From NCBI GenBank assembly GCA_002361235.1, contig DESI01000086.1, forward strand, positions 1 through 43,122: a DNA stretch of 43,122 nt. The letters are read 5' to 3'. Both the position numbers and the translations under genes were made by a program. Every line of letters starts with the position of its first letter. Position 1 is the first letter of the stretch. Under the pieces are notes generated by a model. It searched no databases. It was not told the origin of the DNA and saw only the letters and a list, made by a program, of their open reading frames with translations. This document shows positions 1 to 9,181 of this stretch, piece after piece. The stretch is from Porphyromonadaceae bacterium UBA3318. Lineage in GTDB: Bacteria > Bacteroidota > Bacteroidia > Bacteroidales > Muribaculaceae.

Positions 1-208
1 TATCGCTGACTGTCTCAAACAGAATATCGCTGACTGTTCCGGGCCGAATATCTATGGATGGTTTCTGAGGGAATGGCGGCTGAGACCGCAGTCAGGCGAG
101 GACGGCGACCTGAGCGGGCGTGAATACGAAGGCGCCCGGAGTGCCGGAGGTCATGGTCGCGATCATGGGGTCGGCACCCATACGCTGCTGCAATGGGGCG
201 GTGAATAA
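1..208 (+). other. Open frame of unknown identity with a short repeat, cut by window start
   Basis: One plus-strand frame is open from base 2 to a TAA at 206-208 (68 codons). It begins with a 24-nt repeat: tatcgctgactgt at 1-13 and again at 25-37. In this frame the repeat would give octapeptides IADCLKQN and IADCSGPN. I recognise no family. A 24-nt intergenic tandem repeat that happens to stay open is as likely as the tail of a gene. Confidence 0.2.
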
Positions 209-294
209 GGTGTTAAAAAGTAGAAAATGGTAAGTCGGGCGCAATAAGTGGGGCTGGGGAGTTCAATTATTACGGCATTTCGGTTCATAATTAT

Positions 295-302
295 TAATTT
301 TG
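295..302 (+). promoter_or_regulatory. Bacteroidetes -7 box for the TonB receptor operon
   Basis: TAATTTTG matches the TAnnTTTG -7 element of Bacteroidetes sigma-ABfr. The ATG at 325 lies 22 nt downstream, giving a very short leader. I see no convincing -33 TTTG at the usual distance. Confidence 0.55.
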
Positions 303-324
303 CAGCGTAAAATAACTTACATGC

Positions 325-2394
325 ATGAACATTAAGATCCATATATCGGCTGCCATGTTGCTTTGCTCGGCCGTAGCGGCGGGTGCGCAAACAAAATCCG
401 CGGACGACACGCTTCATGTCAGTTATCTGGAGGAGGTGACGGTGACGGGGACTTCGGCCCACCAGCGCATACGCGAAATCCGCGCGGGTACGGAGCGGCT
501 GGAACTGTCTAAGCTGGCCCAGACCCCGGCGATGTTAGGCGAGAACGACCTGCTGCGTTCGCTGTCGCTGATGCCCGGCGTCCACAGCGAGGGAGAAGGG
601 GGCGGAGGTTTCGAGGTGCGCGGAGGCACATCGTCGCAGAACTTGGTGCTTCTGGACGGTATAACGCTGTACAATCCGTCGCATGTGATGGGCATATTCT
701 CCACGTTCAATTCCGACGCCGTGTCGCGCGCCACACTGTTCAAAGGCCCCATCCCTGCCTGTTACGGAGGCGCCACTTCGTCGGCGCTTGAGACCGATCT
801 GGCTCCCGGCAATATGAACGCCTATCACGGCTCGCTGACCGTAGGCCTGCTTATGGCCAAGATCAAGGCCGCAGGACCGATCGTGAAAAACAGACTGTCG
901 TTTGCCGTCACCGCGCGACGTTCGTATGTCGACGCCTTTCTGCAGATGGTGCCCCAATACCGTAAGACAATCATGAATTTCTATGACGTCACGGCCAAGA
1001 TAAGGTTCGTCCCGCGTCAGGGCGACTGTCTCGACCTGTCGTTCATGACGGGGCGCGACAACATGGCGATCAAGAATGTGATGGGTATGCGCTGGGGCAA
1101 TCTCGGCGCGTCGCTGTTGTGGCGCACACATGCAGGCGACCGGTGGCAGTTCAGGACCACCGGCAGCTTCACGCACTATAGTCCCGACATGGACATGACG
1201 GTAATGACGAACGACCAGCGCATCTTCGAATATATCCGCGACTATTCTCTGAACTTCGGCGCCACATACCGTGTCAACGACAGTCAGCATCTGGAGTTCG
1301 GACTCAGAAGCCAGCTGTTGCGTGTCAAGTCGGCCGATGTGCGCATCAACGGGCACCGTCAACGTGATATACGCAGTGGTATGCAGAACGGCGTATGGGT
1401 CACGTATACCGGCGAGTTCGGGTCGCATTTCGCCACCGAGGCAGGTGTGCGCCTGAGTTTGTTCACGGCGTCGGGAGGCGACCGGCTCAACAGATTCGCG
1501 TCCCTGACCGAACCGCAGCCGGAATTCAAATCCAAGACATATCTGAATGTCGAGCCACGCGTCAGCCTTAAATACAGCATCGACGCAAACCATAATCTGA
1601 AGGCCGGGGCCGGAATCTCCACACAGAACCTCCATGCGCTGCGTGCCAACACCACCAGTTTCCCCTTCGACCGGTATATGCTTACGTCGGCACTGGTGAA
1701 ACCGGAACGCAGCACGCAGTACAGCGTGGGCTATAGCGGCGCGACGCCCTCGGGGGATTTCGACTGGAGCGCGGAATGCTATTACAAGGCTATGGCCAAC
1801 GTGTATGACTACCGCGACGGCTGCGGCATGTTTTCGGCTGTCAATATCGAGAGCATAGTCCTCGGAGGCAAAGGGCGCAGCTACGGACTGGAACTGATGT
1901 TCCGCAAAAACACCGGACGCCTCACAGGCTGGGTGTCGTACACACTGTCCAGGACGCAGTCGCGCATCGAGGGCATCAACGGCGGGCGATGGTATGCGGC
2001 CGGCAACGACCGGCGCCATGACTTCACCGTTACCGCCATCTATCAGTTCAACGACCGCTGGAACGTGTCGGGTGCGTGGGTGTACAGTTCCGGACAACCT
2101 CTCACGGCTCCCGACGTGAAGTATGAACTGTCGGGCGTGACCTGTTATTATTATTCGGAGCGCAACGGTTACCGCACTCCCGACACCCATAGGCTCGACC
2201 TCTCGGCCACGTATCGGCACACAGGCAGAAAATTCACCTACGAATGGTCGTTCGGCGTCTATAACGCCTATTGCCGTTACAATCCATACGTGGTGTATTT
2301 TGAGGACGACCCCTCCAAACCTTCGGGTACGCGGGCTGTGCAGCAGTCGCTGTACGGCCTCATTCCCTCGGTGTCATACACATTAAAGTTTTAA
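325..2394 (+). CDS. TonB-dependent outer-membrane receptor
   Basis: This is an outer-membrane active transporter that takes energy from TonB-ExbBD; its substrate is not known. A signal peptide covers about residues 1-21. A plug domain follows at about 35-160, with a typical segment (FEVRGGTSSQNLVLLDGI). The rest is beta-barrel, ending in aromatic residues (SVSYTLKF) as outer-membrane barrels do. At 689 residues it is short for Bacteroidetes receptors because it has no carboxypeptidase-like extension before the plug. The stop is 3 nt before the start of a DUF4249 lipoprotein, and this pairing is a known Bacteroidetes arrangement. No SusD, glycosidase or sigma/anti-sigma gene accompanies it, so nothing here points to a glycan substrate. 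The family call is secure; the ligand is unknown. Confidence 0.92.
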   Translation: MNIKIHISAAMLLCSAVAAGAQTKSADDTLHVSYLEEVTVTGTSAHQRIREIRAGTERLELSKLAQTPAMLGENDLLRSLSLMPGVHSEGEGGGGFEVRGGTSSQNLVLLDGITLYNPSHVMGIFSTFNSDAVSRATLFKGPIPACYGGATSSALETDLAPGNMNAYHGSLTVGLLMAKIKAAGPIVKNRLSFAVTARRSYVDAFLQMVPQYRKTIMNFYDVTAKIRFVPRQGDCLDLSFMTGRDNMAIKNVMGMRWGNLGASLLWRTHAGDRWQFRTTGSFTHYSPDMDMTVMTNDQRIFEYIRDYSLNFGATYRVNDSQHLEFGLRSQLLRVKSADVRINGHRQRDIRSGMQNGVWVTYTGEFGSHFATEAGVRLSLFTASGGDRLNRFASLTEPQPEFKSKTYLNVEPRVSLKYSIDANHNLKAGAGISTQNLHALRANTTSFPFDRYMLTSALVKPERSTQYSVGYSGATPSGDFDWSAECYYKAMANVYDYRDGCGMFSAVNIESIVLGGKGRSYGLELMFRKNTGRLTGWVSYTLSRTQSRIEGINGGRWYAAGNDRRHDFTVTAIYQFNDRWNVSGAWVYSSGQPLTAPDVKYELSGVTCYYYSERNGYRTPDTHRLDLSATYRHTGRKFTYEWSFGVYNAYCRYNPYVVYFEDDPSKPSGTRAVQQSLYGLIPSVSYTLKF

Positions 2395-2397
2395 GAA

Positions 2398-3228
2398 ATG
2401 AGGATTAATACCCTGATATATAGAACCGCATTGGCTTTAGTAAGTGTGGCGATGGCCGTGTTGGCAGCAGGATGCGAGAAGGAGCTTGACTTCAAGTATC
2501 ACGACATAGAGGCGTTGACCGTGATAGAGGGCACGCTGACGGAAAGCGGCGCGGACGTCACCATACGGCTGACCACGCCGATGGACGAGCCGATGGACCG
2601 TACCTGTCTCACTGACGCGCAGGTGACGCTCAGTGACCTTCATACGGGCGAAAGGACCGTGCTGACGGCAGACGACCTGGGGCATTACCGCTCGGGAGCG
2701 GCAGGGGTGCCTGGCCACGAATACCTGCTTACCGTCAGCCGCGACGGTAAGGAATACACGTCTGCGTCCCTGATGCGCCGGGCGCCGAAGATAGAGGGGC
2801 TGGAGTTCAAATGGATTTCGATGCCGTACGATGACGTGGCGGCGTTGCAGGTGGCGATCGCCGACTCCGATCCCACGGCCTACGGCGACTGTTACTGGAT
2901 CTGGATATACCGCAACGGCGAGTTCTATAAATGGAGCACCGTTCAGGATGATCGGGCCATAGACGGCGTGCTGTATGAGAGCGTGAACACGACACGCAAG
3001 GACGAGTCGGCGGAGGACGAGGACGACCTGCTTGTTGACGGCGACGAAGTGCGCGTCACGGTGGCGCAAGTCTCAAAGGCATTCTACGACTATCTGAACG
3101 CCATGTCGTCCGACAGCAACGGCCCGCGCATGTTCGAGGGGGATATGTGCTTAGGCTATTTCCTGGCCGCCGGTGTGTCGGAATCCGCCATCGTATTCCA
3201 TCCCGACCTGATAGACCACGCCAAGTAG
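2398..3228 (+). CDS. DUF4249 family lipoprotein
   Basis: This is a predicted lipoprotein of 276 residues. The N-terminus is a lipoprotein signal with lipobox LAAGC (Cys at about residue 26) followed by EKELDF. The body is a beta-rich DUF4249 domain with an early segment (IEGTLTESGADVTIRLT) typical of the family. DUF4249 genes usually follow a TonB-dependent receptor, as here with a 3-nt gap, so the protein probably partners the receptor at the outer membrane; its biochemical role is not established. It ends 19 nt from the stop of the convergent sulfatase gene, and I see no clear terminator hairpin between them. Confidence 0.85.
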   Translation: MRINTLIYRTALALVSVAMAVLAAGCEKELDFKYHDIEALTVIEGTLTESGADVTIRLTTPMDEPMDRTCLTDAQVTLSDLHTGERTVLTADDLGHYRSGAAGVPGHEYLLTVSRDGKEYTSASLMRRAPKIEGLEFKWISMPYDDVAALQVAIADSDPTAYGDCYWIWIYRNGEFYKWSTVQDDRAIDGVLYESVNTTRKDESAEDEDDLLVDGDEVRVTVAQVSKAFYDYLNAMSSDSNGPRMFEGDMCLGYFLAAGVSESAIVFHPDLIDHAK

Positions 3229-3247
3229 GGACGGAAACTGATGAAGT

Positions 3248-4981
3248 TCAATTCCGATTGAAGAAATCGGAGCGGATAATCCGGTCGGACATCGTGCGGA
3301 CGGGTGCCCAATAGGCGTCGTCGCGCTCCGGAATGGAATCCGAAAGCAACGAACGTCCCAGTCCGCGATAACCGCCCGCGGTGTCAACGCCCATTATATC
3401 GAGAACCGTGGGGAACACGTCGGACTGCCACGTGCGCGTGGTGATACGCTTCGTCACGCCTGTGTTCAGGGCCATGAAGCAGATGGGCTTTTTGCGGTTG
3501 GCGTTGTCCTTATAGTCCACGTCATGGTCAGACGCAATCACGATAACTGAATTGTCATAAAGACCAAGTCGCTTCAGCCCGTCGAGGAATCTGTTCAATT
3601 CGGAATCAAAATATTTTAAAGACAAGTAATACCTCTGTTCGATATCAATATCCGTTACTCCGTTCCTGAATTCCGGGACGCCGGTGTCTGCGAATGGGAA
3701 ATGCATTGATAATGTTGTAATTTCCGCATAAAACGGCTGAGGAATATTCTTAATGGTATTCAGTGCGAATGTAAACACCGCGTTGTCATCTCCATTTCCC
3801 TCGCGACATAATCCTGCAGATTCAAGGTCTCTTTTTTCGTAGAGCCGATTGTATCCGAAAGCCGCGTTGGTGGCCACATGATTCCACACGCCTCCGCTCT
3901 CCACTATGAATTCCACAGAATGTTTCTTTTTCAATAATTTAGCAAGAGAGGGATATTGGTTTTTGTCGAACTGTAAAACGGTCATGTCCGATTCGATAGG
4001 GAGGAGTCCGGTGTTATAAATCAGCTGACCGTCGCTTGATCCTCCGGATTTAATCTGTGGTATCATGTCGGTTGAGGCTATGGTTCCGGGCGTTTTCAGC
4101 AGTGAATCAAGTGTCGGAGTTATGCTCCGTCCGTTCATGAGATGACCTATGGCTTGGGAGTTAAGGGACTCGACTATGATAAAGATTAAATTCTTATCTT
4201 TGTTATTCCGGGTTAATTCTGCGGCCACAGTGTCGGCAAGTGTATTCAATCGGGCCTGATCCGACAATGTCTTTTCTATTTCCTCTATTTGTTCATGTGT
4301 CAGTTCGATCCGTGTGTTGATGGTTGCCGCGTTACGGATCTGTCGCACAAAATACATTGTGGCACCGTCATATAGTGCCTGATATTTATTGAAAACGATC
4401 GGGCTGGTATAATTTTTTACGAATTTGGAGAAATCGTAATCGATGCCGTTGGCGTTGCTGTACCGTTGTTTGTGGATATAGCAGACGCATACGGTCATCA
4501 GCCAGACCGCGATTGATCCGAAGAAGGCTATCAGCTTATGCCTTAAGGACAATGCGGCGTGAACCGGCACTTTGAATCTGACGGCCATGACAGTGTAAGC
4601 CGCGGCAATGGCTATGATCACGACATCGAGCCGGGATATGTGGGGAATGGCGCCCTCGAATACAAAATGATTCCAGTTCGACGTGTTGAAAATGGCCGAC
4701 AACGGCAGCAGGTCGCCCCAGTACCTGTAATATAATGCTGAGGCAATCAGCAAAATGGACAGAATCCAGATAATCGCCACGGCATACCATCGTCCCTTGC
4801 GCCCCATCAGCCACATAGGCGAGCACAGCAGGAAGGCGTCGCCGATGAAGTAGGTGATGTTGTATGTTACGCGCATCTCATATCCGACGCTGACCGAGAA
4901 CAATATGAATATCAGCCAGAGAACGAATATGGACAGCAGGTTGAAACCGACCTGCGGATTTATCTTATTCAGGAATTTCAT
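3248..4981 (-). CDS. LTA synthase-like membrane sulfatase
   Basis: This is an inner-membrane protein of the alkaline phosphatase/sulfatase superfamily, in the LtaS/phosphoglycerol-transferase group. The N-terminal half (about residues 1-170) holds roughly five transmembrane segments. An extracytoplasmic sulfatase-fold domain fills about residues 260-570. Visible active-site features are the metal ligand E271 (FIIVESLNS), a Ser nucleophile at S315/S316 in GGSSDGQL (Ser or Thr occurs here in the family), and D485-H486 (ASDHDVDY). Such enzymes usually transfer phosphoglycerol or phosphoethanolamine from lipids to envelope polymers; the substrate here is not readable. It follows a LytTR regulator on the same strand after 94 nt, where I see no TAnnTTTG promoter, so cotranscription with the kinase/regulator pair is likely. 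Confidence 0.88.
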   Translation of the reverse strand: MKFLNKINPQVGFNLLSIFVLWLIFILFSVSVGYEMRVTYNITYFIGDAFLLCSPMWLMGRKGRWYAVAIIWILSILLIASALYYRYWGDLLPLSAIFNTSNWNHFVFEGAIPHISRLDVVIIAIAAAYTVMAVRFKVPVHAALSLRHKLIAFFGSIAVWLMTVCVCYIHKQRYSNANGIDYDFSKFVKNYTSPIVFNKYQALYDGATMYFVRQIRNAATINTRIELTHEQIEEIEKTLSDQARLNTLADTVAAELTRNNKDKNLIFIIVESLNSQAIGHLMNGRSITPTLDSLLKTPGTIASTDMIPQIKSGGSSDGQLIYNTGLLPIESDMTVLQFDKNQYPSLAKLLKKKHSVEFIVESGGVWNHVATNAAFGYNRLYEKRDLESAGLCREGNGDDNAVFTFALNTIKNIPQPFYAEITTLSMHFPFADTGVPEFRNGVTDIDIEQRYYLSLKYFDSELNRFLDGLKRLGLYDNSVIVIASDHDVDYKDNANRKKPICFMALNTGVTKRITTRTWQSDVFPTVLDIMGVDTAGGYRGLGRSLLSDSIPERDDAYWAPVRTMSDRIIRSDFFNRN

Positions 4982-5075
4982 GACGGGTTGTTATGACACA
5001 ATGAGGGCATTCCGGGTGGGAGGTTCACCCGTATTATAACGCTAAAAATCATTAGTGTGGTATGTGTCCCGGACG

Positions 5076-5861
5076 TTACAGGTCGTAGAACAGGTCGAGC
5101 AGCTGGGCGCGGTACACCTTGCTGATCTTGATGGGCGACAGGTCGTGGTAGGGAGGTACCAGGCGGCATTCGTTGCCCGAGATCATGGAGATGTATGCCA
5201 CGTTCACGATGTAGCTCTTGTGGGTGCGTACGAACTGCGGCCCGTATTTCAGGATGGTGTCGGCGGTGGTGTTGCGTTTCAATATGATGTGCTGCAGGGT
5301 GTTTAGCACCACTTCCCACAGCTTGCGGTCGGTGTCGTAGCGGAAGAATACTATGTCCTTGGGAAACAGTATCATCCGGTCGTTGGTGATTGTCGTGACC
5401 GATATCCCTGCGGGTGCGCCCGGAATGATGAGTGACGACGACAGACGCTCGGCCGGGTCTGTAGCCTGACGCTTGCCCGACACGGCCATGCGGTAACGGT
5501 TCATGATCAGTTCCAGCTCCGAGGTATCGTATGGCTTGAGCAGGAAATCGAAGGCCTCCATGCGTAAGGCCTGCATCAGATACTTGTTGTAGGTGGTGTA
5601 GAACACAATCTTGCAGTCCTGAGGCACCACCGTCTTGAGGCGTGGAATGAAATCGAGGGCCGACTGGTCGTCCAGCTCGATGTCGAGGAATATGAGGTCG
5701 GGTTTGAGCGCCGAGGCGGCGCCTAACAGCTGGCGGGCTCCCGACACGGTGCCGCACACCTCGACCCAGTCGTAATTCGACAGGTCTTTTGCTACGATCT
5801 GACGCGATGGGGCGTCGTCGTCAACTATAAGCACGCGGGTTTTCTGAGGTGTGTCAGCCAT
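5076..5861 (-). CDS. LytTR-family response regulator
   Basis: This is a 261-residue DNA-binding response regulator. The receiver domain (about residues 8-125) has the acidic cluster D14-D15-D16, phosphoacceptor D60 (IFLDIELDD) and a conserved Lys in FLLKPYD. The C-terminal half is a LytTR DNA-binding domain (segment FVRTHKSYIVNVAYI). I chose the ATG at 5861 because the receiver begins directly after it (ADTPQKTRVLIVDDD); the frame is open further upstream, but that part only reads the other strand frame of the kinase gene. Its first 8 nt (ATGGCTGA) overlap the kinase stop codon, which implies translational coupling. All phosphorylation residues are present, in contrast to the HTCS protein at 16015. 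Confidence 0.93.
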   Translation of the reverse strand: MADTPQKTRVLIVDDDAPSRQIVAKDLSNYDWVEVCGTVSGARQLLGAASALKPDLIFLDIELDDQSALDFIPRLKTVVPQDCKIVFYTTYNKYLMQALRMEAFDFLLKPYDTSELELIMNRYRMAVSGKRQATDPAERLSSSLIIPGAPAGISVTTITNDRMILFPKDIVFFRYDTDRKLWEVVLNTLQHIILKRNTTADTILKYGPQFVRTHKSYIVNVAYISMISGNECRLVPPYHDLSPIKISKVYRAQLLDLFYDL

Positions 5862-7869
5862 GGATATTGAAATTGAAGTCGGTGGGTATGAATAGTGATG
5901 CCCGGTATCCGGGAAGTCCGTTGTCGAGCGTGCAGGGCTGGATGTCGAAGCGTATCTGCACGCGTTTCTTCTCGTTGATGATCTGCAGCAGGTTCGCCAC
6001 AATTTTCAGTCCCTGGCGCGTGGAGTCGCACGATGGCGGTGCGTCGGGCGCCGTATTGTTCAGCACGTCTATCACATAGCAGCCGTTGGCGCGGCGCACG
6101 TCGATGTCGAGTATCCTCGGGTCTGACTCCGGCAGCGAGGCGAAGCCATGCTTGAAGGCATTTTCCACGAATATCATCAGCACCATCGAGGGGAGGAACA
6201 CCTTCTCCGGGTCGATGTCCGGCTCTATGTATTTGTTGTAGGATACCGGCACCGAGACACGGTCGGATTCGAGCGACACATAATCGTCAACGAAATCCAG
6301 GTCCTCGGCCAGCGACACATATACTTCCGACACGATGACCGACTGACGCCGCAGCAGGCGCACCAGGGCGTCGAGATGTGATGGCAGGCCCTGTTCGCGG
6401 CGCACAATCTCGTGGTTCAGTATGTTGTAGATGAAGTGCGGGTTGATGCGGGCGCGCAGGGCTTCGAGCCTGAGGTCCATGATGCGGTGCAGCATCCGTT
6501 CCTCGCGGTGACGCGCCATGCGGCGCATCTGCACTATCACTATCACCAGCAGCACTATCACTACCAGCGAGACGGCACCCACCACGTAGTCGCGGGTCAG
6601 CAGTTTCTTGTGCATCTCCAGGTCCTTGGACATGGCCATGAGGCGCGAGTCGCGTTCAAAGCGCATCTGGCGCTCGGAGGCGCTCATGCGCAGCGCGTAG
6701 TTGCGTATGGAGTCCTCGTACTGCGTGTATTGCGTCATGGCGTCCAGCGCCTCGCGCCATTGGCCGGTGGCGGCGTAATAATCCCTGACGAATTCCAGGC
6801 GTTCGTGTACCTGCTCGGGCCGCAGGGAGGCGCTGCGCGACTTCCAATCGGCCAGCATGGCCGACACGTTGCCGTAATGGCCGCGCATGTTCTCCAGCTG
6901 CAGCCGCTGGGTGCGCAGATGTTCCTGTACGTATGCGCTGGGCTGCACGTTGGTGAAATAATCTTCGGTAAGTCTCAGCAGCGAATCGGCCTTGACGTCC
7001 TGGCCCGAGTGCAGGTAGAGGTCGGTCATGTTGGCGCGGCAGAAATTCCGCTCCCATTCCAGTTCCGGCCTGTCCATCAGGAATGTGTCGAGCTGCAGGA
7101 ACAGACGCAGCGATTCGGGATACTTTTTCTGCACGAAGTAGTCGTGTCCCCGGTTGTTGAGGTAATGGAAACGGTCGTCGGCCGACATTACGGGCAGATA
7201 TTCGGCGGCTCGGTCCCACCACCTGCGGCTCTGGTCGAAGTCAAGCAGCTCGGTATAGGTAGAGGCGAGTCCGATGTACTGCGGCACCCTGTATCGGTCG
7301 GAAAGTCCTGCCGAGTCGGCCACCTGGATGGCGCGGCCGAACCAGAAGGCGCTGAGGTCGTAATTGCCGTTGTTGCGGTAGGCCCCGGCCAGGTTGAAAT
7401 ATGCGTCCGATTGGGTCGCGGGGTCATGCAGGTCGGCGAATTCCTTGATGGCCTGTTTGTAATAGTAGATGTTGGAGTCAGGGTTGTAGGTGAAGCGTGT
7501 GTAATACCCGGCGCGCGAGGAATGGACTTTCCCCTGCAGCAGACGACGCATCGGCGTGCGTGGCACCCGTGCCAGATAGCAGTCGATTGAATCCAGCTCG
7601 CGCAGCAGTTCCGCCTGACGGCCCCCGTAGTAGGATGCGATGGCCTGCTGGGTCAGCGCGCCGTAGAATGCATCGGAATCCCGGGCCTCGAGGGCCTTGC
7701 GTTTGTGTGTTTCTATTATCATCAGCGCGGAATCAATCTGTCCGCGTTCAAGTTCATTGGCCACTTCCTGTCCGAATCTTTCGTACAGGTTGGTCTGGCG
7801 GTCATTGCGTCTGCAGCCGATAACCGTCAGAATCATAATGACATAAACCGTTAGTCTAAACCTTTGCAT
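5854..7869 (-). CDS. TPR-containing LytS-type sensor histidine kinase
   Basis: This is a 671-residue sensor kinase that should phosphorylate the LytTR regulator encoded next. The N-terminus (MQRFRLTVYVIMILTVIGC) looks like a lipoprotein signal with lipobox VIGC, Cys19. Residues about 25-400 are helical TPR-like repeats, followed by one transmembrane helix at about 427-446, a short coiled coil and the His_kinase domain. The phosphoacceptor is H478 in INPHFIYN. The ATPase N-box is seen in MIFVENAFKHGF. TPR plus a His_kinase domain is a frequent Bacteroidetes arrangement; the signal is unknown. A promoter box lies at 7950-7957. Confidence 0.92.
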   Translation of the reverse strand: MQRFRLTVYVIMILTVIGCRRNDRQTNLYERFGQEVANELERGQIDSALMIIETHKRKALEARDSDAFYGALTQQAIASYYGGRQAELLRELDSIDCYLARVPRTPMRRLLQGKVHSSRAGYYTRFTYNPDSNIYYYKQAIKEFADLHDPATQSDAYFNLAGAYRNNGNYDLSAFWFGRAIQVADSAGLSDRYRVPQYIGLASTYTELLDFDQSRRWWDRAAEYLPVMSADDRFHYLNNRGHDYFVQKKYPESLRLFLQLDTFLMDRPELEWERNFCRANMTDLYLHSGQDVKADSLLRLTEDYFTNVQPSAYVQEHLRTQRLQLENMRGHYGNVSAMLADWKSRSASLRPEQVHERLEFVRDYYAATGQWREALDAMTQYTQYEDSIRNYALRMSASERQMRFERDSRLMAMSKDLEMHKKLLTRDYVVGAVSLVVIVLLVIVIVQMRRMARHREERMLHRIMDLRLEALRARINPHFIYNILNHEIVRREQGLPSHLDALVRLLRRQSVIVSEVYVSLAEDLDFVDDYVSLESDRVSVPVSYNKYIEPDIDPEKVFLPSMVLMIFVENAFKHGFASLPESDPRILDIDVRRANGCYVIDVLNNTAPDAPPSCDSTRQGLKIVANLLQIINEKKRVQIRFDIQPCTLDNGLPGYRASLFIPTDFNFNIHG

Positions 7870-7949
7870 GGTATGCGGTAGTGTCGTTAGTATCGTGTTT
7901 ATGTTTTGATATACCGTGTTATTGTTTCTGTATAATCACGTGTCGGTTA

Positions 7950-7957
7950 CAAAATTA
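7950..7957 (-). promoter_or_regulatory. -7 box for the kinase/LytTR/sulfatase unit
   Basis: On the minus strand this reads TAATTTTG. A TTTT lies 19 nt upstream in place of the TTTG -33 box. The predicted leader to the ATG at 7869 is about 75 nt. Confidence 0.55.
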
Positions 7958-8095
7958 GCAAAAAATGACGTAATAGAAAAATGCGCGTGAAGGTCGATAA
8001 TGCCGTTCGGTAGTGGAAATTAGCCTCTTATCGGAGCTGTGGGGCGTTTTGGTGGCGATTTTTAAGAAAACAATAGTATAAGGTTATGGCACCGT

Positions 8096-8346
8096 TTGGT
8101 CGGAGACCATGTTTCTCAATAACCCCACGATGGACGGGGACAGCGTCAGCTGGCGCCGGCCTTCGTGGGGACAAGGACGTAAGAACACCGCTTGGTCGGA
8201 GACCATGTCTCTGGCCTATGGTATGGACAATGTAGTGATATGAATGGCAGTACAGCGGCATGGTCTCCGACCAAGCTGTCATAAGACATGAGACACCCCA
8301 CGAAGGCTGTCGGAACGCTTCGCGCCCTCCAGCCATCGTGGGGTTA
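8096..8346. repeat. Modular inverted-repeat element with conserved blocks
   Basis: Two arms face each other. Left arm: block B TAACCCCACGATGG (8120-8133), 26 nt, block C CCTTCGTGGGG (8160-8170), 20 nt, block A CTTGGTCGGAGACCATG (8191-8207). The right arm is the exact reverse complement of each block at 8333-8346, 8296-8306 and 8259-8275. The spacers are the same lengths (26 and 20 nt) but their sequences differ. A third copy of block A (one base different) lies outside at 8096-8112. Within each arm, blocks B and C also pair with each other (10 of 11), and block A folds as TGGTC-GGA-GACCA. No transposase is seen. I infer a dispersed non-autonomous or RNA-structural element. A 102-codon minus-strand frame across it looks non-coding. 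Confidence 0.75.
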
Positions 8347-8356
8347 ATGAAAAACA

Positions 8357-8369
8357 GCCTCTCCGAGGC
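8357..8369 (-). repeat. GGA-triloop hairpin, copy 1
   Basis: The minus strand reads GCCTC-GGA-GAGGC, a 5-bp stem with a GGA loop, 18 nt after the stop of the secreted-protein gene. There is no U-run, so it is not a standard intrinsic terminator. The same 13-mer recurs at 9518-9530. Confidence 0.5.
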
Positions 8370-8386
8370 AGACTCTGTATGCGAGA

Positions 8387-9181
8387 TTACTTCACCAGCA
8401 CTTTCTTACCGTTGACGATGTAGATGCCCTTTGCCAGACCGTTGACGGCGTTGGCGGATTCAACGTTGTGGCGAACCACGCGACCGGCCAGGTCATAGAC
8501 GTTCACGACCTTATTCTCGGCAGCGATGCCGGCGATGCCCGAACCTGTATCGGAGGGATAGTAAACCTTGACCACATTGGCGCCAGTGCAGTTGATGATG
8601 AATTCCTTGTCAGCGGCCACTGCCGTCACGAATTCAGGGGTGATGGTGTAAGTAACGGTCTTGCCTTCGTTGGAAGCCTCGCTGGGGAATTCCTTACCTG
8701 CCCAGTTCTTGTCGCACAGCTGAGCCCATTCGGGAACGGCGTCAAACTCTACTGCCACTTTGGCAGTGCCTTCGGGAATTACGGTAAATACGGAAACACC
8801 GGGGACGCGTGCGCCGTAAGCAGCCACGCCCTTAGCGTCGAACTCTCCTGTCTTCGTGATCTTGGTGCAGACGCAATTTCCATCGCCCGACAGGAAAAAC
8901 TGGCCGCCGCAGTTGTCGATCATTTCCTGAGTTACACCCACTGTTACAGCACCTGTGGCCATGTCTGTCCGGTTAATTTTGGCTGTGCCGAGCATATTGT
9001 TCCAGTCAGAGCCCTTGATCAGGACCTGTGCGCCGTCGGCACCGGCCTCGGTGAAAGTATAAGTCAGGATGTCGCCTGCCTTAACCTTGTCGACAGCGAT
9101 TTCGGCACCGTTGGTCCAGCCGGAGATCGTGTATTCACCCTCCCACAGGGTCACTTCTGCGGCATTGACGCTCAATGCCAT
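8387..9181 (-). CDS. Secreted protein with type IX secretion C-terminal domain
   Basis: This is a 264-residue secreted protein as read from the first ATG. The C-terminal ~40 residues (NVYDLAGRVV ... GLAKGIYIVNGKKVLVK) form a type A T9SS sorting domain, which routes a protein across the outer membrane and is then removed. The rest is beta-rich and I recognise no catalytic domain. The ATG at 9181 gives MALSVNAAEV, which is too short for a signal peptide. The same frame continues upstream without a stop and encodes KQLLSAAALAAMALSVNAA, an ideal signal peptide, but offers only ATC (9215-9217), ATA (9218-9220) or ATT (9221-9223) as possible starts. The true N-terminus therefore probably lies near 9217-9223. 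T9SS sorting call is firm; function is unknown. Confidence 0.85.
   Translation of the reverse strand: MALSVNAAEVTLWEGEYTISGWTNGAEIAVDKVKAGDILTYTFTEAGADGAQVLIKGSDWNNMLGTAKINRTDMATGAVTVGVTQEMIDNCGGQFFLSGDGNCVCTKITKTGEFDAKGVAAYGARVPGVSVFTVIPEGTAKVAVEFDAVPEWAQLCDKNWAGKEFPSEASNEGKTVTYTITPEFVTAVAADKEFIINCTGANVVKVYYPSDTGSGIAGIAAENKVVNVYDLAGRVVRHNVESANAVNGLAKGIYIVNGKKVLVK

Noticed and set aside
163..462. 99-codon minus-strand frame over the TonB promoter
   Set aside because: It overlaps the start and the promoter of the receptor gene and shows no domain.
535..2220. Long minus-strand frame opposite the TonB receptor
   Set aside because: No domain is recognisable, and the plus strand encodes a clear receptor.
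8028..8336. 102-codon minus-strand frame in the two-armed repeat
   Set aside because: The frame consists of the inverted-repeat blocks and a non-coding flank, with no start context or family match.
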